The notes beneath the pieces were generated by a model. That model searched no databases and was not told where the DNA came from. It saw only the letters and a list, made by a program, of their open reading frames with translations. This document shows positions 37,925 through 50,983 of a DNA stretch of 64,000 nt, piece by piece. The stretch is from Unio delphinus (lineage: Eukaryota > Mollusca > Bivalvia > Unionida > Unionidae): positions 3,704,501 to 3,768,500 of the forward strand of contig JAQISU010000123.1 of the NCBI GenBank assembly GCA_029339505.1, written 5' to 3'. The translations under genes and the position numbers were made by a program. Every line of letters begins with the position of its first letter. Position 1 is the first letter of the stretch.

Positions 37925-38690
37925 GTATGGCTCGGCGTTCAGTACAAACAATATCATTAACATTATGTATCACTCAGCATTTAGTACAAAGAATATCATT
38001 AACATTTTGTATCAATCAGCATTCAATAAAAATATCAATAACATTATGTTTTAAGTACAAATATCATTAACATTATGTATCACTCAGCAATAAGTACAAA
38101 TAATATCGTTAAATTTTGTACCACTCAGCATTCAATAAAAAATATCAATAACATTATGTATTAAGTGCAAATATCAATAACATTATGTATCACTCAGCAT
38201 TTAGTAGAAATAATATCATTAACATTTTGTATCAATCAGCATTCAATAAAAATATCATTAACAATATGTATTAAGTATAAATATCATTAACGTTATGTAT
38301 GTATCACTCATCATTCAGTATAAATATCATTAACATTATGTACCATTCAGTATTTAGTACAGAGAATATCATTAACATTTTGTATCACTTAGCATTTAGT
38401 ACAAAGAATATCATTAACATTTTTTATCACTCAGCATTCAATAAAAATATTAACATTTTGTATCACTCATCATTCAGTATAAATATCATTAACAGTATAT
38501 ACCATTCAGCATTAAATACAAAGAATATGATTAACATTATGTATCACTCATCATTCAGTACAAAGAATATCGTTAACTTTTTAATCACTCATCATTCAGT
38601 GTAAAAATAGTGCTAACATTTTGTATTACTCGTCATCTCTCAGCATTCAGTACAAAGAGTAACATTAACTTTTTGTATCACGCAAGTTTA
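37925..38690. repeat. Minisatellite, about 40-43-bp unit
   Basis: Variants of ATATCATTAACATTATGTAT followed by CACTCAGCATTCAGTACAAA repeat about 18 times. Open frames at 38299-38604 and 38610-38867 arise from the array and are not genes. Confidence 0.9.
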
Positions 38691-41592
38691 TGTAAGATAC
38701 ACTGGTATCTCATGGCATCTATAGCATACCACACATTTCTCAAATCATCTCTTGTGTCATCCACTACAGAAAGTTTGATTTTACCGCGCTTTTCCTCGAC
38801 CAATTATACTGGTCTATATGTATATAACCTATCGTGTTCTGAAAAAAATGTTTTAACCAAGCGATAACGAAAGCAGTGAAACAAATTGAAATCATAACCG
38901 AAGTTTGGTCTCAAATTGAAAAGATGGAGTCGTTTTTTTTTTATCAACATGCGTGATCAACATCCTACACTGATCTCAATACGACATTCATACAAAACTC
39001 TTGAAAAGTTTAAGAAAACGAGATCTTCAGACGGATGAATAAAAGTAAACAAATTGAAAATCTAAAACCAAAATATGTGTACATCTATATAAATGCCAAA
39101 AAGATTATTTTTTAAAAAAAATATATAATGCACATAATTTTTGCAAATATAATCGCAGACGACAATTTTGTGTTTACGATCCTGAAGAAAAAGAAAAGTA
39201 CACACAGTGAAACTATTTATAAAGGATTTGAGTCCTTGAAGTAAGCAGGTAGATAATACCCAAGTTCTGCATGTAGAAAGTCTAATTTCAGAACAGGATA
39301 ATATTATCTATATAGATAATGTCACAAATATTTTATATGATGACATGAAAGAAAACGTAACCTTATATATTACCAATAAAGTTGTAGGCGTATTCCGTTT
39401 GAAGAGTTTCTAGGTGTACGTTCAAAGTTTAATTCGTTTAAAACTGATGACGAGCATATGTCAATGGATCGAGAAGTGCGTGATCAAACAAATTTTACGA
39501 TTTTAAAATTTTCTTTAACCAAGTATTAAGAAATGATTCGGCTTTGGTCTAACAATCACGATATGTAAATAATTTTAAAAAACAAAGACATTTGAAGGTA
39601 TACCATTATAAGATGGCACGAGAGTTTTAATCATTAATTATATTAGATTACCTTACGGCTTTTTGAAGAAAAAAATAATAACAGAATTCAATTTAACGTC
39701 GGTATTTTAATTTACAATATTATGATCTTTGAAGACAGTTTAGCCAGGTGTTATATCTTTACAAATGGTATTTATTTTATGATAATTGTTTACGATTTAA
39801 CCACAAATTAGTGTCATTTTGACATGGACTTTGTAGAGTATTGATGCATCGTGGTATCAGGCTTGCTGCCAATGTAAATAAGAATAACTTATTACAAAAT
39901 ATTGAATGAATTGTAATATATCCAATTAATTTAAATTCCAATAAGTTTAGTAGTTTCTGTTCAAACTTCAACGGCAGATTTTCAGCTTAGAATAAAGTTT
40001 GAAAAATAAAACTTCCGATGAAAAGTCAGGACAAGAAATCACGTGGAAAATAAACGAATTCATAAGTAAAAAAGAAGTAACTGATCATATAGGATGCGTG
40101 CTTTTTAATCATAACATGAAAAATTAGAGTTATAAAAAATCAGAAAGAATAGTGTTGTTGATTAGTACATTAGCTAATGAGTTAAACAACACTTTTTTCC
40201 AAATAGAAAACGATCATTTACGGCTCTCTTTGCAATTTATCATAACGGGACATTAACTGTATTTGCTGCATTACACTATTACATTTTACTATCTGACAAA
40301 GCTTACCAGGTAAATCTACAATAAATGATTGTTTATGCAACATTAACATGCGTATGTACTCGTAGGGGATAAGAGAACACATTCAGGAGAACGGTTTCCA
40401 TTGTTACATTAATATTATAAAATAGGCAATTTCTGAATTGGATAAAGTTGACATGGTATTAAAAACTGCATTTTGCATTCAGATGTTTACCCCATATTTG
40501 TCCTTAGTAGATTAAGAAAATCAAACGTCACTTCCGCTATTTGTGAGGGGGAAGGGAAACGCGTTTTTTTATTCAAGACGGATCGGGAGATATGATCGGT
40601 TTTTCATAAAATTCTTCGTAACGAGTAAGAATGAAAGGTACAAATTTTCAGAAAATTAACCATATACATATAGCAAATTATATAAAAAGTTTGAGCGAAT
40701 TTCAGCTTTGCATGTTTGTCCCCTTTAAATACAAACGGACCACTGGTGACAATCCATTGTATCTACTTCTCTCTTTTGCTATCACAACTCAATAAACGTA
40801 GACACCCTCCAGTTATATTTTTGAATTGCTAACTAGTGAAATAGCGTGCCATGAGGTCATGCAAGGTGTGACCGTTATTATAAGACACACAAATGGTGAA
40901 TATGTAACGCAAAATGCTTATGTGTGGAATAACATAATGAAGTTATATCATTTTCTGAGGATTTATTTTCTATAAAATTATTTTTGGCAACTGACACATG
41001 GAATAACTGGTGTACACATTTTTAAATGAAATACTTATATAACTGCAATATTTGTTTCAAAAAGTCTCACAAATGAAAGGACATGTTCAACTTCTTTCAT
41101 CACAAACGGTAGAACTTTTTCAACTTGCTTCATCAATTTTGTTTTATATGAGCACTCAGGTAAGATCCTCAAGAATTAGGCCAAGGACAATATTGGCAAG
41201 AGAGAGTGTACAACGATGTATCATATATTAAAATCCTTTCAGGGACTTCCTTCAACTAGTGAACAACGATTATCATATATCAGAATCCTTTCAGCAACGT
41301 TCTTGAACAAACTTTACAACGCAATCAAACATCTTAATAAAATTATGAATTCTCATGAGCTAGAATAGCTATATCAAATCTTCGTCCGTTGCAATACTCT
41401 GCAACCCATTATATACGATTATCCGACGAAAAAAGTAATTTTACTTTCAGAAAAAGATAATAACAAACATGACATTAAACTTCGCTCCCTAATCCATACA
41501 AAGACCACTAAGAAGATGTTTAAGCTTAAAGAAATATTGTTCCGATATAATATATTTTAAAAACAGCTTTCAAATGCATTAAAAATACAAAC
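38691..41592. other. Intron 2, no feature recognised
   Basis: AT-rich sequence. The 64-codon frame at 39777-39971 has no support. I see no repeats beyond trivial runs. Confidence 0.45.
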
Positions 41593-41676
41593 CCCCATTT
41601 CCGACAAAGTCATTTCTGTCCGATCTTTGTCATCTTCATTTATATTTTCCTCTCCTGATCCACTCTGAAAGCTGGC
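41593..41676 (-). CDS. Ankyrin gene, coding exon 2
   Basis: There are 28 codons in phase 0 at both ends. The acceptor is ATATGTTTAG; the donor is GTTTGT, which is weak. The peptide is hydrophilic and acidic (SGSGEENINEDDKDRTEM then TLSEMG) and leads directly into the first ankyrin repeat. It has no domain by itself. The exon may be alternatively skipped without changing frame. Confidence 0.65.
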
Positions 41677-44132
41677 CTAAACATATAGAAAATTTAAGCA
41701 CGTTTAATTATCCCTAAATGAATCAATGGTTATAAAACTATCTACTTAAATATACACACGTTCAATTATCTATTTAGAAAATATCAAGCATTAAACTGCC
41801 AATTTAAAGATATGCAAATTTAATTATTCATATAAAAAAAAACTAAAAACATTGAAATGTCTGCTTAAAGATATACAAGTTTAATTATCCATAAAATTAT
41901 CGAGCGTTTAAAACTGCCAAACTAAATGTAAGCACTTTTAATTATACATAAAAGAATTAAGCATTTACAACGGACTTCTTAAAGGTGTGCACGTTTAAAT
42001 ATTCATAAAAATATCAAGCATTTAAAACTGAGGTCTTAAAGTTATACATGCTTAATAGTCAGCCGATCCTTATCAGGTTGAATGCTATCATTCGGAAGTA
42101 CATCTTACTTATTTAAAGAAACATTTTGTGCTGAAACAAAGATAAAGTACCATTGAAAAAGAACATATTACGTGGGTTCAGTGGATTTGACTACATATAT
42201 TGTCCCGAAATCAGGCAAATAATATCTTGGTTATGCCTGAGAAATATTTGACTATTTTTCGTTGTGCATGCGTACAACGTTATCAAGGTGAATAAGTGTT
42301 TTCCAAGGTAAGCTACGGAACCAACATGTATCTCGCCGGAAATTACTTGCTACGAGGGACATTATAATCATGATATGCACGGATATTTTATCCTGAATAA
42401 TACTCAATGTCCTATGGATTTAAGTAAGATCAATTTATAACCGACACACTAGTCGTTCTGGATCTTGTCGAGGAGTGCACGCTCTCCCTTGTGTTCTATA
42501 GCCACAGGGGTGAGTGTTAAATTTATATTTCATTTGATATGCGAAATTTATTGCGTTTGTATTATCGTATCGTGTAATGATTCATTTATTACAACGCAGA
42601 TTTGAAACGTTGCAAACTGTGAATTGCAAGTTGCTATTGGAGTTTAATGTATTAGCATTTTCCAGAACTCAATATTATTACCAGTTTGGTTTTATTGTAG
42701 CTAACGAGTGTGACGAATTAAAGCTGACGAGTGTAGCTGTGACGAGTTTAGGTAGCTGACGAGTAGAGCTATCTAGATATCTATATGTATGTACGTATGT
42801 CTGGACATGTGGTAGAGCCACGCCTGTAGTAGCTAATTCAAAGGTGATGTATGCTGTCTGTACATGTGGTGGATCCGTGAAGGGTGCGAGCGGCCGATAC
42901 AAGTCTAAGCAAACTTACGCATGCTTCATTTATGTAGGCATATTCTAACTTAATCTACCGATGTGATGGTTGACGAACTTTGCTAAGAATTGTATCTCAT
43001 AAGTTGAATCTTAGAGCGTTTAAAATTATGTTACCAATGTCATATTTTACTGAATTAACTTGAAAAAGGTAAAACATGGAGTTTGACTTCACTCTGTCGT
43101 ACGTATAAATGCTTCGTCATGAGATGGGCATTTCATTTAATATAGACAGACCCAGACCATAAATGGCACCTTCATTTTGATAGTAGACGATAAGACCAGA
43201 TTTTATTCTTAGCCACTTGTGAGATTTATAAAGCCATATAAGTCACTGAAAGGCAGAAGATTATAATAAACATATAAATTGTGGGTAAATTGCACACCTG
43301 CCTAAGTAAAACATTTTGGGAATACTCTTTATGAAATCTTTAGCTAATAAATCACTTGTTGATTATACCCGGATGACACTAAATTGTGTTCTTTCAGAAA
43401 ACACTTTAGCACCATTGTTGCACTTGTGCATTGACTAGAATCACATATCGTCGGTTTGCAGTGAGCCTTTTTTGTCACCGAGTTGTATAGACAAAGAGGT
43501 TATTTGATTATGCGTCAGGGTGTAAAGATTAGTATTTGTAGCTATTTAATGCATAACAACAGTTCCTGTTATAATACAATACACTAGCTGTATTAGTTTA
43601 CCCAACCAAACTTGGGCAGCCGAAGGTGAAACTGAGTAATAGCAGATTTTGTTTCAACATTTCAAATTTCATTTAATACTCAAATTATCACTCGCCAATC
43701 ACATTTATCATACAATATATCACTCCATGGCGAATAAATAACAAAAGTAAAATATTCTTCCAGCTAAATTTAGTGTTTATAGATAAACTTTGCGTTAAGT
43801 AGAGTTTATTTTTTATTTTCAGGATCGTGCCATATATTTAATAAAGACTTGTACGAACAACCACCATCTTTGTTTACCATCCTGGCAAAACAATGCTTTC
43901 AAATTTGTATTTGTTACATATAAGGAAAATACTTCACTTTGATAGCACGCGCATCACTGTATAAAAAAAAACTTTGCCAGGTTTCATTATTAAATGACAC
44001 CGTGATAACAATACGTTGTCGAATATAACAAAGAGGAAACAAGTTTACACCTGCAAGCGATTTCACTCATCTGAATGGTCTGTTTTTATAGTAATTAGCT
44101 GTACCGATATGACTCTACGGATGGGAAACAAG

Positions 44133-44166
<34 letters not shown>

Positions 44167-45324
44167 ATCATCAATTAGATGCTCATTTATACATGCGCAT
44201 CATGGGTCTTTATAACTCAGGAGGCAGATGCTTACTATACTTGCGTATAGTTTATGTGCATTTATAAAGAAGGAAGCATTTCTTACACAGTTAAAAATTA
44301 TCTACATTTCAATGTGCTTGTGCGTTTCTTTAGGAAACAATTTCTATTTGCAATCACATTGTAGGTTTTTTGGGTGGGGGGAGGGAACAAACAATAATTG
44401 CCTCTGAATCACCACAAATTTTAAAATTACGTTTTATAGGTAATTCTTTGCAGCATTAAGCTGAAATGCCTGTGTCTACCCTTTACAAATTGCCTTTAAA
44501 ATATAACAGTAATGATGATACATTACGTGTACTAATCTACCACTTCATATGATAAGATGAAAGAATCTCTTTTTTCATGATTTGCAAGTTCAGCATTAAA
44601 CTCAATAATACATAAACAGGGCAATGCTAAAAACAAGACACATGTTTCAGTCCTTTCTCGGTGTATATCATTCAAGAGTGTAAAAGGGCCAATCTACATA
44701 TTATTATTGTGTCGGATTGTTTTGTAGATCATTATATACGACTGTCGATGAAGCTGATGATAATCTTTATAATCAATGTTATCGACGGTCATATATAAAT
44801 AGCGTGAAAAATAATTTAATGCAAAAATAGAATGACACTTCTGCATGCTTGAATGATATGCATATAGGGAGGATTTAACAATTCGCTCTGTCTGTCATAT
44901 CAATGTGCGATACACATGGCTTTGTAATAAGCTCATGTATCGACCCCATGCTGTGAGCACAAATTATCTGATACACTGTTGAATACATTGTTCCGTTGGA
45001 TCAATAAAGCCATCGTCTACTGAATAGTGGGTATCCAGATTATCAGTTATGATGATCGTTCTGTCAAAGCACTAACACGAAAATAAATCCTTATTAATCA
45101 CTTCTAAATGGATTAGTGATTAGGAACATTTTGATCATCTTACATAGATGTCAAGATTATAAGTTCAGCACCATATTATTTTGCGAGTACCACAATATTG
45201 TTGGTCAAATTGACAACAAAATCTGCCCTTTGCCTAACACAAATATGCTTTCTACTGCAAAAGTGGCATTATAAGTAAATTTCATATTGAGACACCAGCT
45301 TATTCAGTATTCATAATAACTTAC
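41677..45324. other. Intron 1, mostly featureless
   Basis: Contains (GT)n at 44131-44164, an imperfect hairpin at 44732-44798 and short GACGAGT repeats near 42700-42770. The open frames at 42577-42902 and 44016-44267 are unsupported. Confidence 0.5.
44732..44798. repeat. Imperfect inverted repeat (hairpin)
   Basis: TTATATACGACTGTCGAT (44732-44749) and ATCGACGGTCATATATAA (44781-44798) are inverted, with two mismatches and a 31-base loop. It may be a tiny foldback element or chance. Confidence 0.5.
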
Positions 45325-46164
45325 GTCTATCTTTGCATCTACGTCAGGAGGGTCTTCAAATGGGTCTAACTCTGAATCCTCGTCGTCCGCCAGGCCACCG
45401 AGTCCCTGAGACTCTCGACCTGTCTCCAAACTGCCCTCAACAAAAGATTCTGTTTCTTCTCCCAGACGATCTGATCTGGTAGTATTTTCCTCTGCTATAT
45501 CGGCATTAGTATCGTCGTTCATTGATTTGTAGTTAGAACCCTGTCCGTAGTCTTCGGAGCTATCCGTATCTATCTTATTTTGATAAACCATTTGAAGGTC
45601 TACTAAGTTTTCGGTAACATCCAAGATTGTACGACTTTTTTGAGGGTCATTGGCACATACGTTTTCAACTGTAATTTGAATGATATTACCATTGAATACT
45701 TCGATGGGAATCTCTTTTCGATATCCAGTTTCAACGTTATCCCTGTTTTCAAATTTTGAAACCTCCGATACAATGCTATTGTCACCCAATGTTTTGTTAG
45801 TGCTCGTATTATCTGTTTCACCATTACAATCATAGTTTGAATCATATAATTCTTCACTGTCTTTGCCCAAATATTTGTTAATATCAGTACCGTCTCCTAC
45901 ACCTTGTCTCAAAGATTTTTTGTATCTAACACCCTGTTTCCTGTCCTCATTTACCTTGGCTCTGCTTCTTTTTAAACCAAAGCCCTGTTTAGTTTTTGCC
46001 TCATTCACCACTTCGTTACCTACGTCTTCATTGTTGACTTCAGACTGCAACACTATCTTAATGCTCAGATCTTCATCCAACTCATCGTCCTCGTCAAATA
46101 TATTTTCTTCAATGAGCTCATCGTCTGTTTTTATTTCCTCAGCAACAATATCACTCGCACTCAT
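45325..46164 (-). CDS. Ankyrin gene, coding exon 1 (start)
   Basis: There are 280 codons from ATG 46164 to the donor GTAAGT after DAKID. The start is supported by an in-frame TGA 18 bases upstream and an A at position -3. The peptide is strongly acidic (EENIFDEDDELDEDLSIKIV) with Asn/Ser-rich stretches and one basic patch (about residues 60-95: KTKQGFGLKRSRAKVNEDRK). It ends in a second acidic cluster (DDEDSELDPFEDPPDVDAK). It is predicted to be disordered. The opposite-strand frame at 45863-46195 is a shadow. Confidence 0.8.
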
Positions 46165-46174
46165 TTTGGCTATT

Positions 46175-46189
46175 TTACTTCAAGTGCAT
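46175..46189 (-). promoter_or_regulatory. Possible 5'-UTR splice acceptor and four-codon upstream ORF
   Basis: On the minus strand, TCTTTCTCTTTATAG precedes base 46189, a good acceptor. The next bases read ATGCACTTGAAGTAA, a complete upstream ORF ending 11 bases before the main ATG. If the acceptor is used, the transcript has a 5' non-coding exon further upstream. Confidence 0.5.
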
Positions 46190-46761
46190 CTATAAAGAGA
46201 AAGACAGAGCATGCTGAGAGTTGTTTTAAGCCACTGATACTGAACATATGGTATTTCTGTTAACAGTGATTTGAGAAAAGAAAGAAAATAAATAGCTGCA
46301 TATGCCAAGCTGTCAAACTTAACACTGCACAGAGGTTATTAATTACTACCTTCAGAATAAAGCGCGTCTTTGAACACTGAAGTTCTTCTATAGGGCGCTC
46401 ACCAGTTATTATGTACTTTTGAGAGTGTGGCGTGTGTAAGGTGAAGTTGTTTGCATTTAAAACATGCATAGTGGAGAGAATGTTGGCATACCTCCATGCT
46501 ACTTTAATGTAATGTGGCTGACATTTCTTTGGATATTGTACTTATGGAAATTGTTAATGATCTAAGAACACTGCTACCTAAAGTGACTGCTCCCTTGTAC
46601 TCCAAAAATCAGCCTGAATTTGTCTTAAGTACAATATCCTTAGCAGCTCTTAAAATAGGGAAAATGGATTTAGCCACAGACTAGACAATATCACTTTATG
46701 AAAGTGCAATGAATGAATTACCAAATACATAAAATGTGTAAAATAGAATTGGCTCTTCTTT

Positions 46762-47000
46762 GTTGTTGTTGTAGAGTTTAACGCCATTTTTCAGCACACG
46801 ATATAGCGGCTAGTATTTTTGGTGGAGGAAGAACCCGGAAAAACGCCCGGAAAGAACCACCGACCCACGATAAGCTACTGACACGCTTTCTCACATAGCT
46901 ACATTAGCCGAATCTAAGACTCGAACCCACGCAGACAGAGGTGAGATGGCCGTGACCTGTAACAGAAAGCGCTTTAGACCACTCGGTCACTCGGGGCCCC
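46762..47000 (-). mobile_element. tRNA-derived SINE, full length
   Basis: Read on the minus strand it begins GGGGCCCCGAGTGACCGAGT (box A region) and has box B GGTTCGAGTCT about 75 bases in. A conserved tail (TTCTTCCTCCACC, GCTGAAAAATGGCGTTAAAC) ends in (CAA)n. It is flanked by ATTGG(C/A)TCTTCTTT at 46748-46761 and 47001-47014, a 14-bp target duplication with one mismatch. It needs LINE machinery in trans. Confidence 0.9.
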
Positions 47001-47014
47001 ATTGGATCTTCTTT

Positions 47015-47930
47015 ATGTAATTTACCTCTGATGTTCTGGAAGCGAAAAGGACAAAATGGAGCTTGCAATTGTATGAAAAGTACACATCTAGAGTAAAGCC
47101 AATTTGTATATTCTATAACCTATATTCCACTTATCAATCAACACCAAACTAACGGGAATTAAAGGTTCTTTAAACAATACCTAAGATATACAAAATATTT
47201 TTAAACAACCGGTACAACCAGTGAAGAAAGCCGGAGAAAATGTTTTTCTTTAAAATTCTAACCTAATGCAAAAATATTAATACAGTAATGCGATATTGCA
47301 TTGTAATTAATTATCTTTTTGCATGAAGACTAAGCAAGATGCAAGAAGTGTTACATTTTTCATACGGTGGCTTGCCATATTGATCTTTTCCAGTCAAACC
47401 GTTTCATGATTTATTACACGCATATATGTAACGCAATGATTATCCAACTTTCCGTATTGAAAGCATATTTAGCAAAATATTAAGTTGTATGGTTGAGTGT
47501 CATTTTATAATTATTTGTACACTTTATGACAATTAAAGATGGAAATATCTCAACGAGACGTATTATATCAATCCTTCAGTGGATAAATTTACAAATTTAA
47601 TGTCATTAGTCAATCGTTCTTAATATCCATCTGAAGATGAAGAAAAGTACATGAAGGTGATAAATAAGAGGAAAAAGATATTTTTTTTATAAAATTACAA
47701 ATTGATCGGGTGTATGAGCAGCGGCATACTATAGAAAAAGGTACTTGCTCAGTACTGTTGGATATGACGACGGTCACTGTTGTTTGTGTATGACATTTAA
47801 ACACTTGGCAAATTATTTTTAATCGTTGTACAATGTAGTGATCTGCAAAGATATATAATGCATTAGAACTCTAGATACATACAGGCAGTTGAATGTGACG
47901 CGTGACCTACATAATGCGGAAATATTAGAT
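47015..47930. other. Intergenic, nothing recognised
   Basis: No supported feature lies between the SINE and the TIR element. The 64-codon minus frame at 47610-47804 has no family resemblance. Confidence 0.45.
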
Positions 47931-48130
47931 CTAAAGTGCCATACCAGTGTAGATAACGTAAACCAAATTCAGTATTATTTGAATAGAAAATAAAGTCTGG
48001 AAGCGGTATAAACAAACCCGATGGAACTATTCTCCATAATAAGTGAGAAATACCCTCAGGTGTGTTTTCGAAAATATTACATATCGAACCGATTTTATCG
48101 CTCGGTAATTTCTAGAGTGTATAGATCGTA

Positions 48131-48150
48131 TGACGTCACATTATGAACAC
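48131..48150 (+). promoter_or_regulatory. Subterminal inverted repeat with CRE palindrome (left)
   Basis: TGACGTCACATTATGAACAC is repeated perfectly in inverse orientation at 52385-52404. Its first eight bases are the CREB/ATF full-site palindrome. It lies about 100 bases upstream of the THAP gene's ATG, in promoter position. Confidence 0.75.
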
Positions 48151-48756
48151 ACGCCTTACTTCCGTTTCTATCGAAACATAACCAAAGCACGTTTTCAGTT
48201 CCATATTAGTTATTTTATCATCCGAATCATGCCAAAAGCACATCGTGGAGGTACAAGCAAGGGCAGAGGGGTCAGGTGTGTTGCAGCAAATTGTTGGAAT
48301 ACAAATGCTGATGGGTTTTCCATCCATTCCATTGCCAAGGACCAATCACTTCGTCGTAGGTGGAAAGACTTTGTAAAAATCAAAAGAGCAAACTGGGATA
48401 GTCCGACTGAGTTTTCTGCCCTCTGCTCCTTTCATTTCACACCCGAATGCTTCTCTTTTACGTATAGATTTGAGGTTGAACATATGTTTAGGGCACCAAA
48501 GAAAGTCAAACTCATGATGATGTCCCGTCTATCCACTGTGTGGAGGAAACTGACAACCAAACCAAGGTTAACAAAGGTATCATAACCTTCATCACCAAAG
48601 CATCAGCTGTGTAGACTTCAAATGTTGTCACCATCAGAAGAGTTACTTGTCAAGTGTCACCGCCAAAGAAAACAAAGAAGGGGCTATTCAAAGAGAAAAG
48701 CAGCAATGGTGAGTTTTTAATGACAAGTACCATATTATTATATCTATGATATTCAA

Positions 48757-48823
48757 CGAATCAGTCACCAAATCATTTCCATGTGTACCCTAAATCAGTC
48801 ACCACATCATTTCCATGTGTACC
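48757..48823. repeat. 33-bp tandem duplication
   Basis: AATCAGTCACCAAATCATTT followed by CCATGTGTACCCT occurs twice in a row with one difference, in the first intron of the THAP gene. Confidence 0.85.
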
Positions 48824-49130
48824 CTGTAGAACGTTTTCATAATTTCCAAAATAATGCAGTAAACATCCAATCAACCAAGAACTGAGATGTAAACAATTGA
48901 TAAATATAATATAAACATTCGATAAATATTGTCACAATTTTCATGATGCCTTCAATTTTGACCATTTGAATAGAGAAATCTTTCTGCTGTTTGATTTAGA
49001 AGGCCTACATATATATTTCATTGTCAGACTAATGTGTGCATCAGATTAAATATAGATATTTACAAACAGAATGAAGTTTATTCCCATCCCCAATTAATAA
49101 AAATCTACAAAACAAAATGATATGTCGGTA

Positions 49131-49240
49131 GTTCTTCCCAGGGTTTTCCAGGGTTCTTCCTCCAACAGTTATACTGGCTGCCATGTATCGTCTATATTGT
49201 GCTGAAAAATGGCGTTAAACACTAGAACAACAACAACAAC
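49131..49240 (+). mobile_element. 5'-truncated SINE, same family as 46762-47000
   Basis: It shares GGGTTCTTCCTCCA, TGTGCTGAAAAATGGCGTTA and the (CAA)n tail with the full-length SINE, but lacks the tRNA head. It lies inside the first intron of the THAP gene, in + orientation. Confidence 0.85.
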
Positions 49241-50922
49241 CAAATGGAGTAGAAATTTTACAATATTGTATAGCTCAAAATTATCTTTGTAATAGAAACA
49301 CAACATTTAAACTCCCAATGTAGATGACAGTACATTTTTTAAAAAAACACATGATATTTGATATGCAAAAGCACATTGGGGTCTTATGGAGTACATGTCA
49401 TATAGGCATGTGACTCACTAACTTTATTGGTCTAGTAATAATAATAAATAAAAAATAAAAATAAAAAGTTGACTCAATTCAATTTATTGAATTTAGATAT
49501 AATTTTGTTAGTGTACATTTTAATTTTCATATAAGATAGCATAAAACCAAGCTAAGGTGAATATATTTTATAACTTATAGGATCTCAAGTATTTTATAAG
49601 CTTGAAGAGATTGTGACCAGCAGGCAAATGAGAAAAGTTGTGCCAATGATGTCATCTGGACAACAAACTTCAGCACTGGAGGGATACCACTCTGTAACCA
49701 ATCATTTTGCAGCAAAGATGATTGGTTTCTTTTATCATGGAGTGCTTTCAAGGTAAATCTTATATTATTGCACACACAAAAATACTGTTTCAGGTTTTGC
49801 AGTGTTTTATATATAGTGATAAGTCCAACATATTCATCTTCAAATTAAATCATAGATATCAAGATCTGATTTTTTTTATATCCTGCAATGTAACATTGCA
49901 TAACAGTTTTTAGTGTTTTGGAATGTTTGCAAATAAAGTATTTGGTCCTTGATAGAATTATGTATTGTATTTTGCATCTTTATTTACTTTGAAATAGGCT
50001 TTGGCTAGCTGCATTGCATTTTAATGAAAATAGCCAGAGAGCAAGCGAGTACTAAGAATAGGAGGGCCAGATATAAAATAGTGTATCCAAAGTACGAGAA
50101 TGGAGAATACACTGTCAGGAAAATCCTAGTTGACTCAACATATAGTAATAATATGCATTAGTAATTAATGAACAGAAAGGAATATATCACTTAGAGATAT
50201 AAATACTGTTGTACCAAGTGTAAGTACCTATATCATTTTTTATATATTAAATTCAAACAGTAAAGGCAAAATATTTGTTAAAGATGACACTCCTTTAATT
50301 TTAAAGATCAAGATTTCGCCCTATGGTAAAATAATAAAAATATGCAAACAATTGTAAATACAAATACTTTTAATTCATGTAGTAACTTCAACACAAAGTT
50401 GCAGTTTTTGGTTTGTACAGTATAATGCATATGAAATTTTCTTTAATTTACAGATTATGTTGAAAGTCTGATGAAAACAGCATTCACAATTGGACAGGTA
50501 AATGATGAAGGAGTCAAATTTTGGGTAGATGTACCACCACCTATGTGTAGTCTGTATGAGAAGCCTGATAAGGATATTGCTACTCAAAATCTTCTTAGAA
50601 GGTTTAATCGATGTCAACCTCATGAAAGCATCTGTAGTTCAGGTTTTGATCAGGAAAGGCAGTGCGGATCCTCTGAACAGCACATGATGGAATGATGACC
50701 CTCACTTCCTTGCCCAAGAAGTGCCAACATCACCGAACAAATTGTCTATATGCTGTATACAAATGTCTTCTGAAATAATAACTTGAAAACTAAGTTGAGA
50801 TAAATTATGCTTTGTGCATTAGATCAAATTAGGAAATCAAAAGTTTTAGTAGATATTGTTATTGGTCAGTGTGATTTATCGTTATTTTATTTTAAAGTTA
50901 TATGATTCCAAAATAATCTGTG

Positions 50923-50927
<5 letters not shown>

Positions 50928-50982
<55 letters not shown>
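50928..50982. repeat. (TA)n microsatellite
   Basis: About 55 bases of TA lie between the two convergent genes of the TIR element. Confidence 0.97.

Positions 50983-50983
<1 letters not shown>

Larger units (their letters stand above)
23029..46189 (-). other. Gene span: ankyrin-repeat protein, five coding exons
   Basis: The coding exons are 46164-45325, 41676-41593, 36783-36697, 29133-29029 and 24147-23029. Every intron falls between codons (phase 0). Joined, they give 744 codons plus stop. The layout is an acidic, low-complexity N-terminus (residues 1-308), an ankyrin region of about 100 residues (309-411), a basic tract (about 418-432) and a long Ser/Thr/Asn-rich tail. I do not recognise the orthologue. 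An intracellular scaffold or regulatory role is inference from ankyrin repeats alone. Introns 3 and 4 carry retrotransposons in the same orientation as the gene. Confidence 0.85.
48229..50695 (+). pseudogene. THAP-domain transposase-like gene, broken
   Basis: Four exons are inferred: 48229-48708, 49581-49752, 49998-50144 and 50454-50695. The first encodes a complete THAP zinc finger: CVAANC, the invariant W in LRRRWKDFVK, and CSFHFTPECF. The later exons encode SALEGYHSVTNHFAAKMIGF, LAALHFNENSQRA, KIVYPKYENGEYTVRKIL and, across a splice, STYNYVESLM; these occur in THAP-transposase proteins of animals (family knowledge). Defects: a frameshift after KKVKL in exon 1 followed by a TAG, a frameshift in exon 3, and no central catalytic region between exons 1 and 2. 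Splice sites and phases of the last three exons still agree. Confidence 0.8.
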
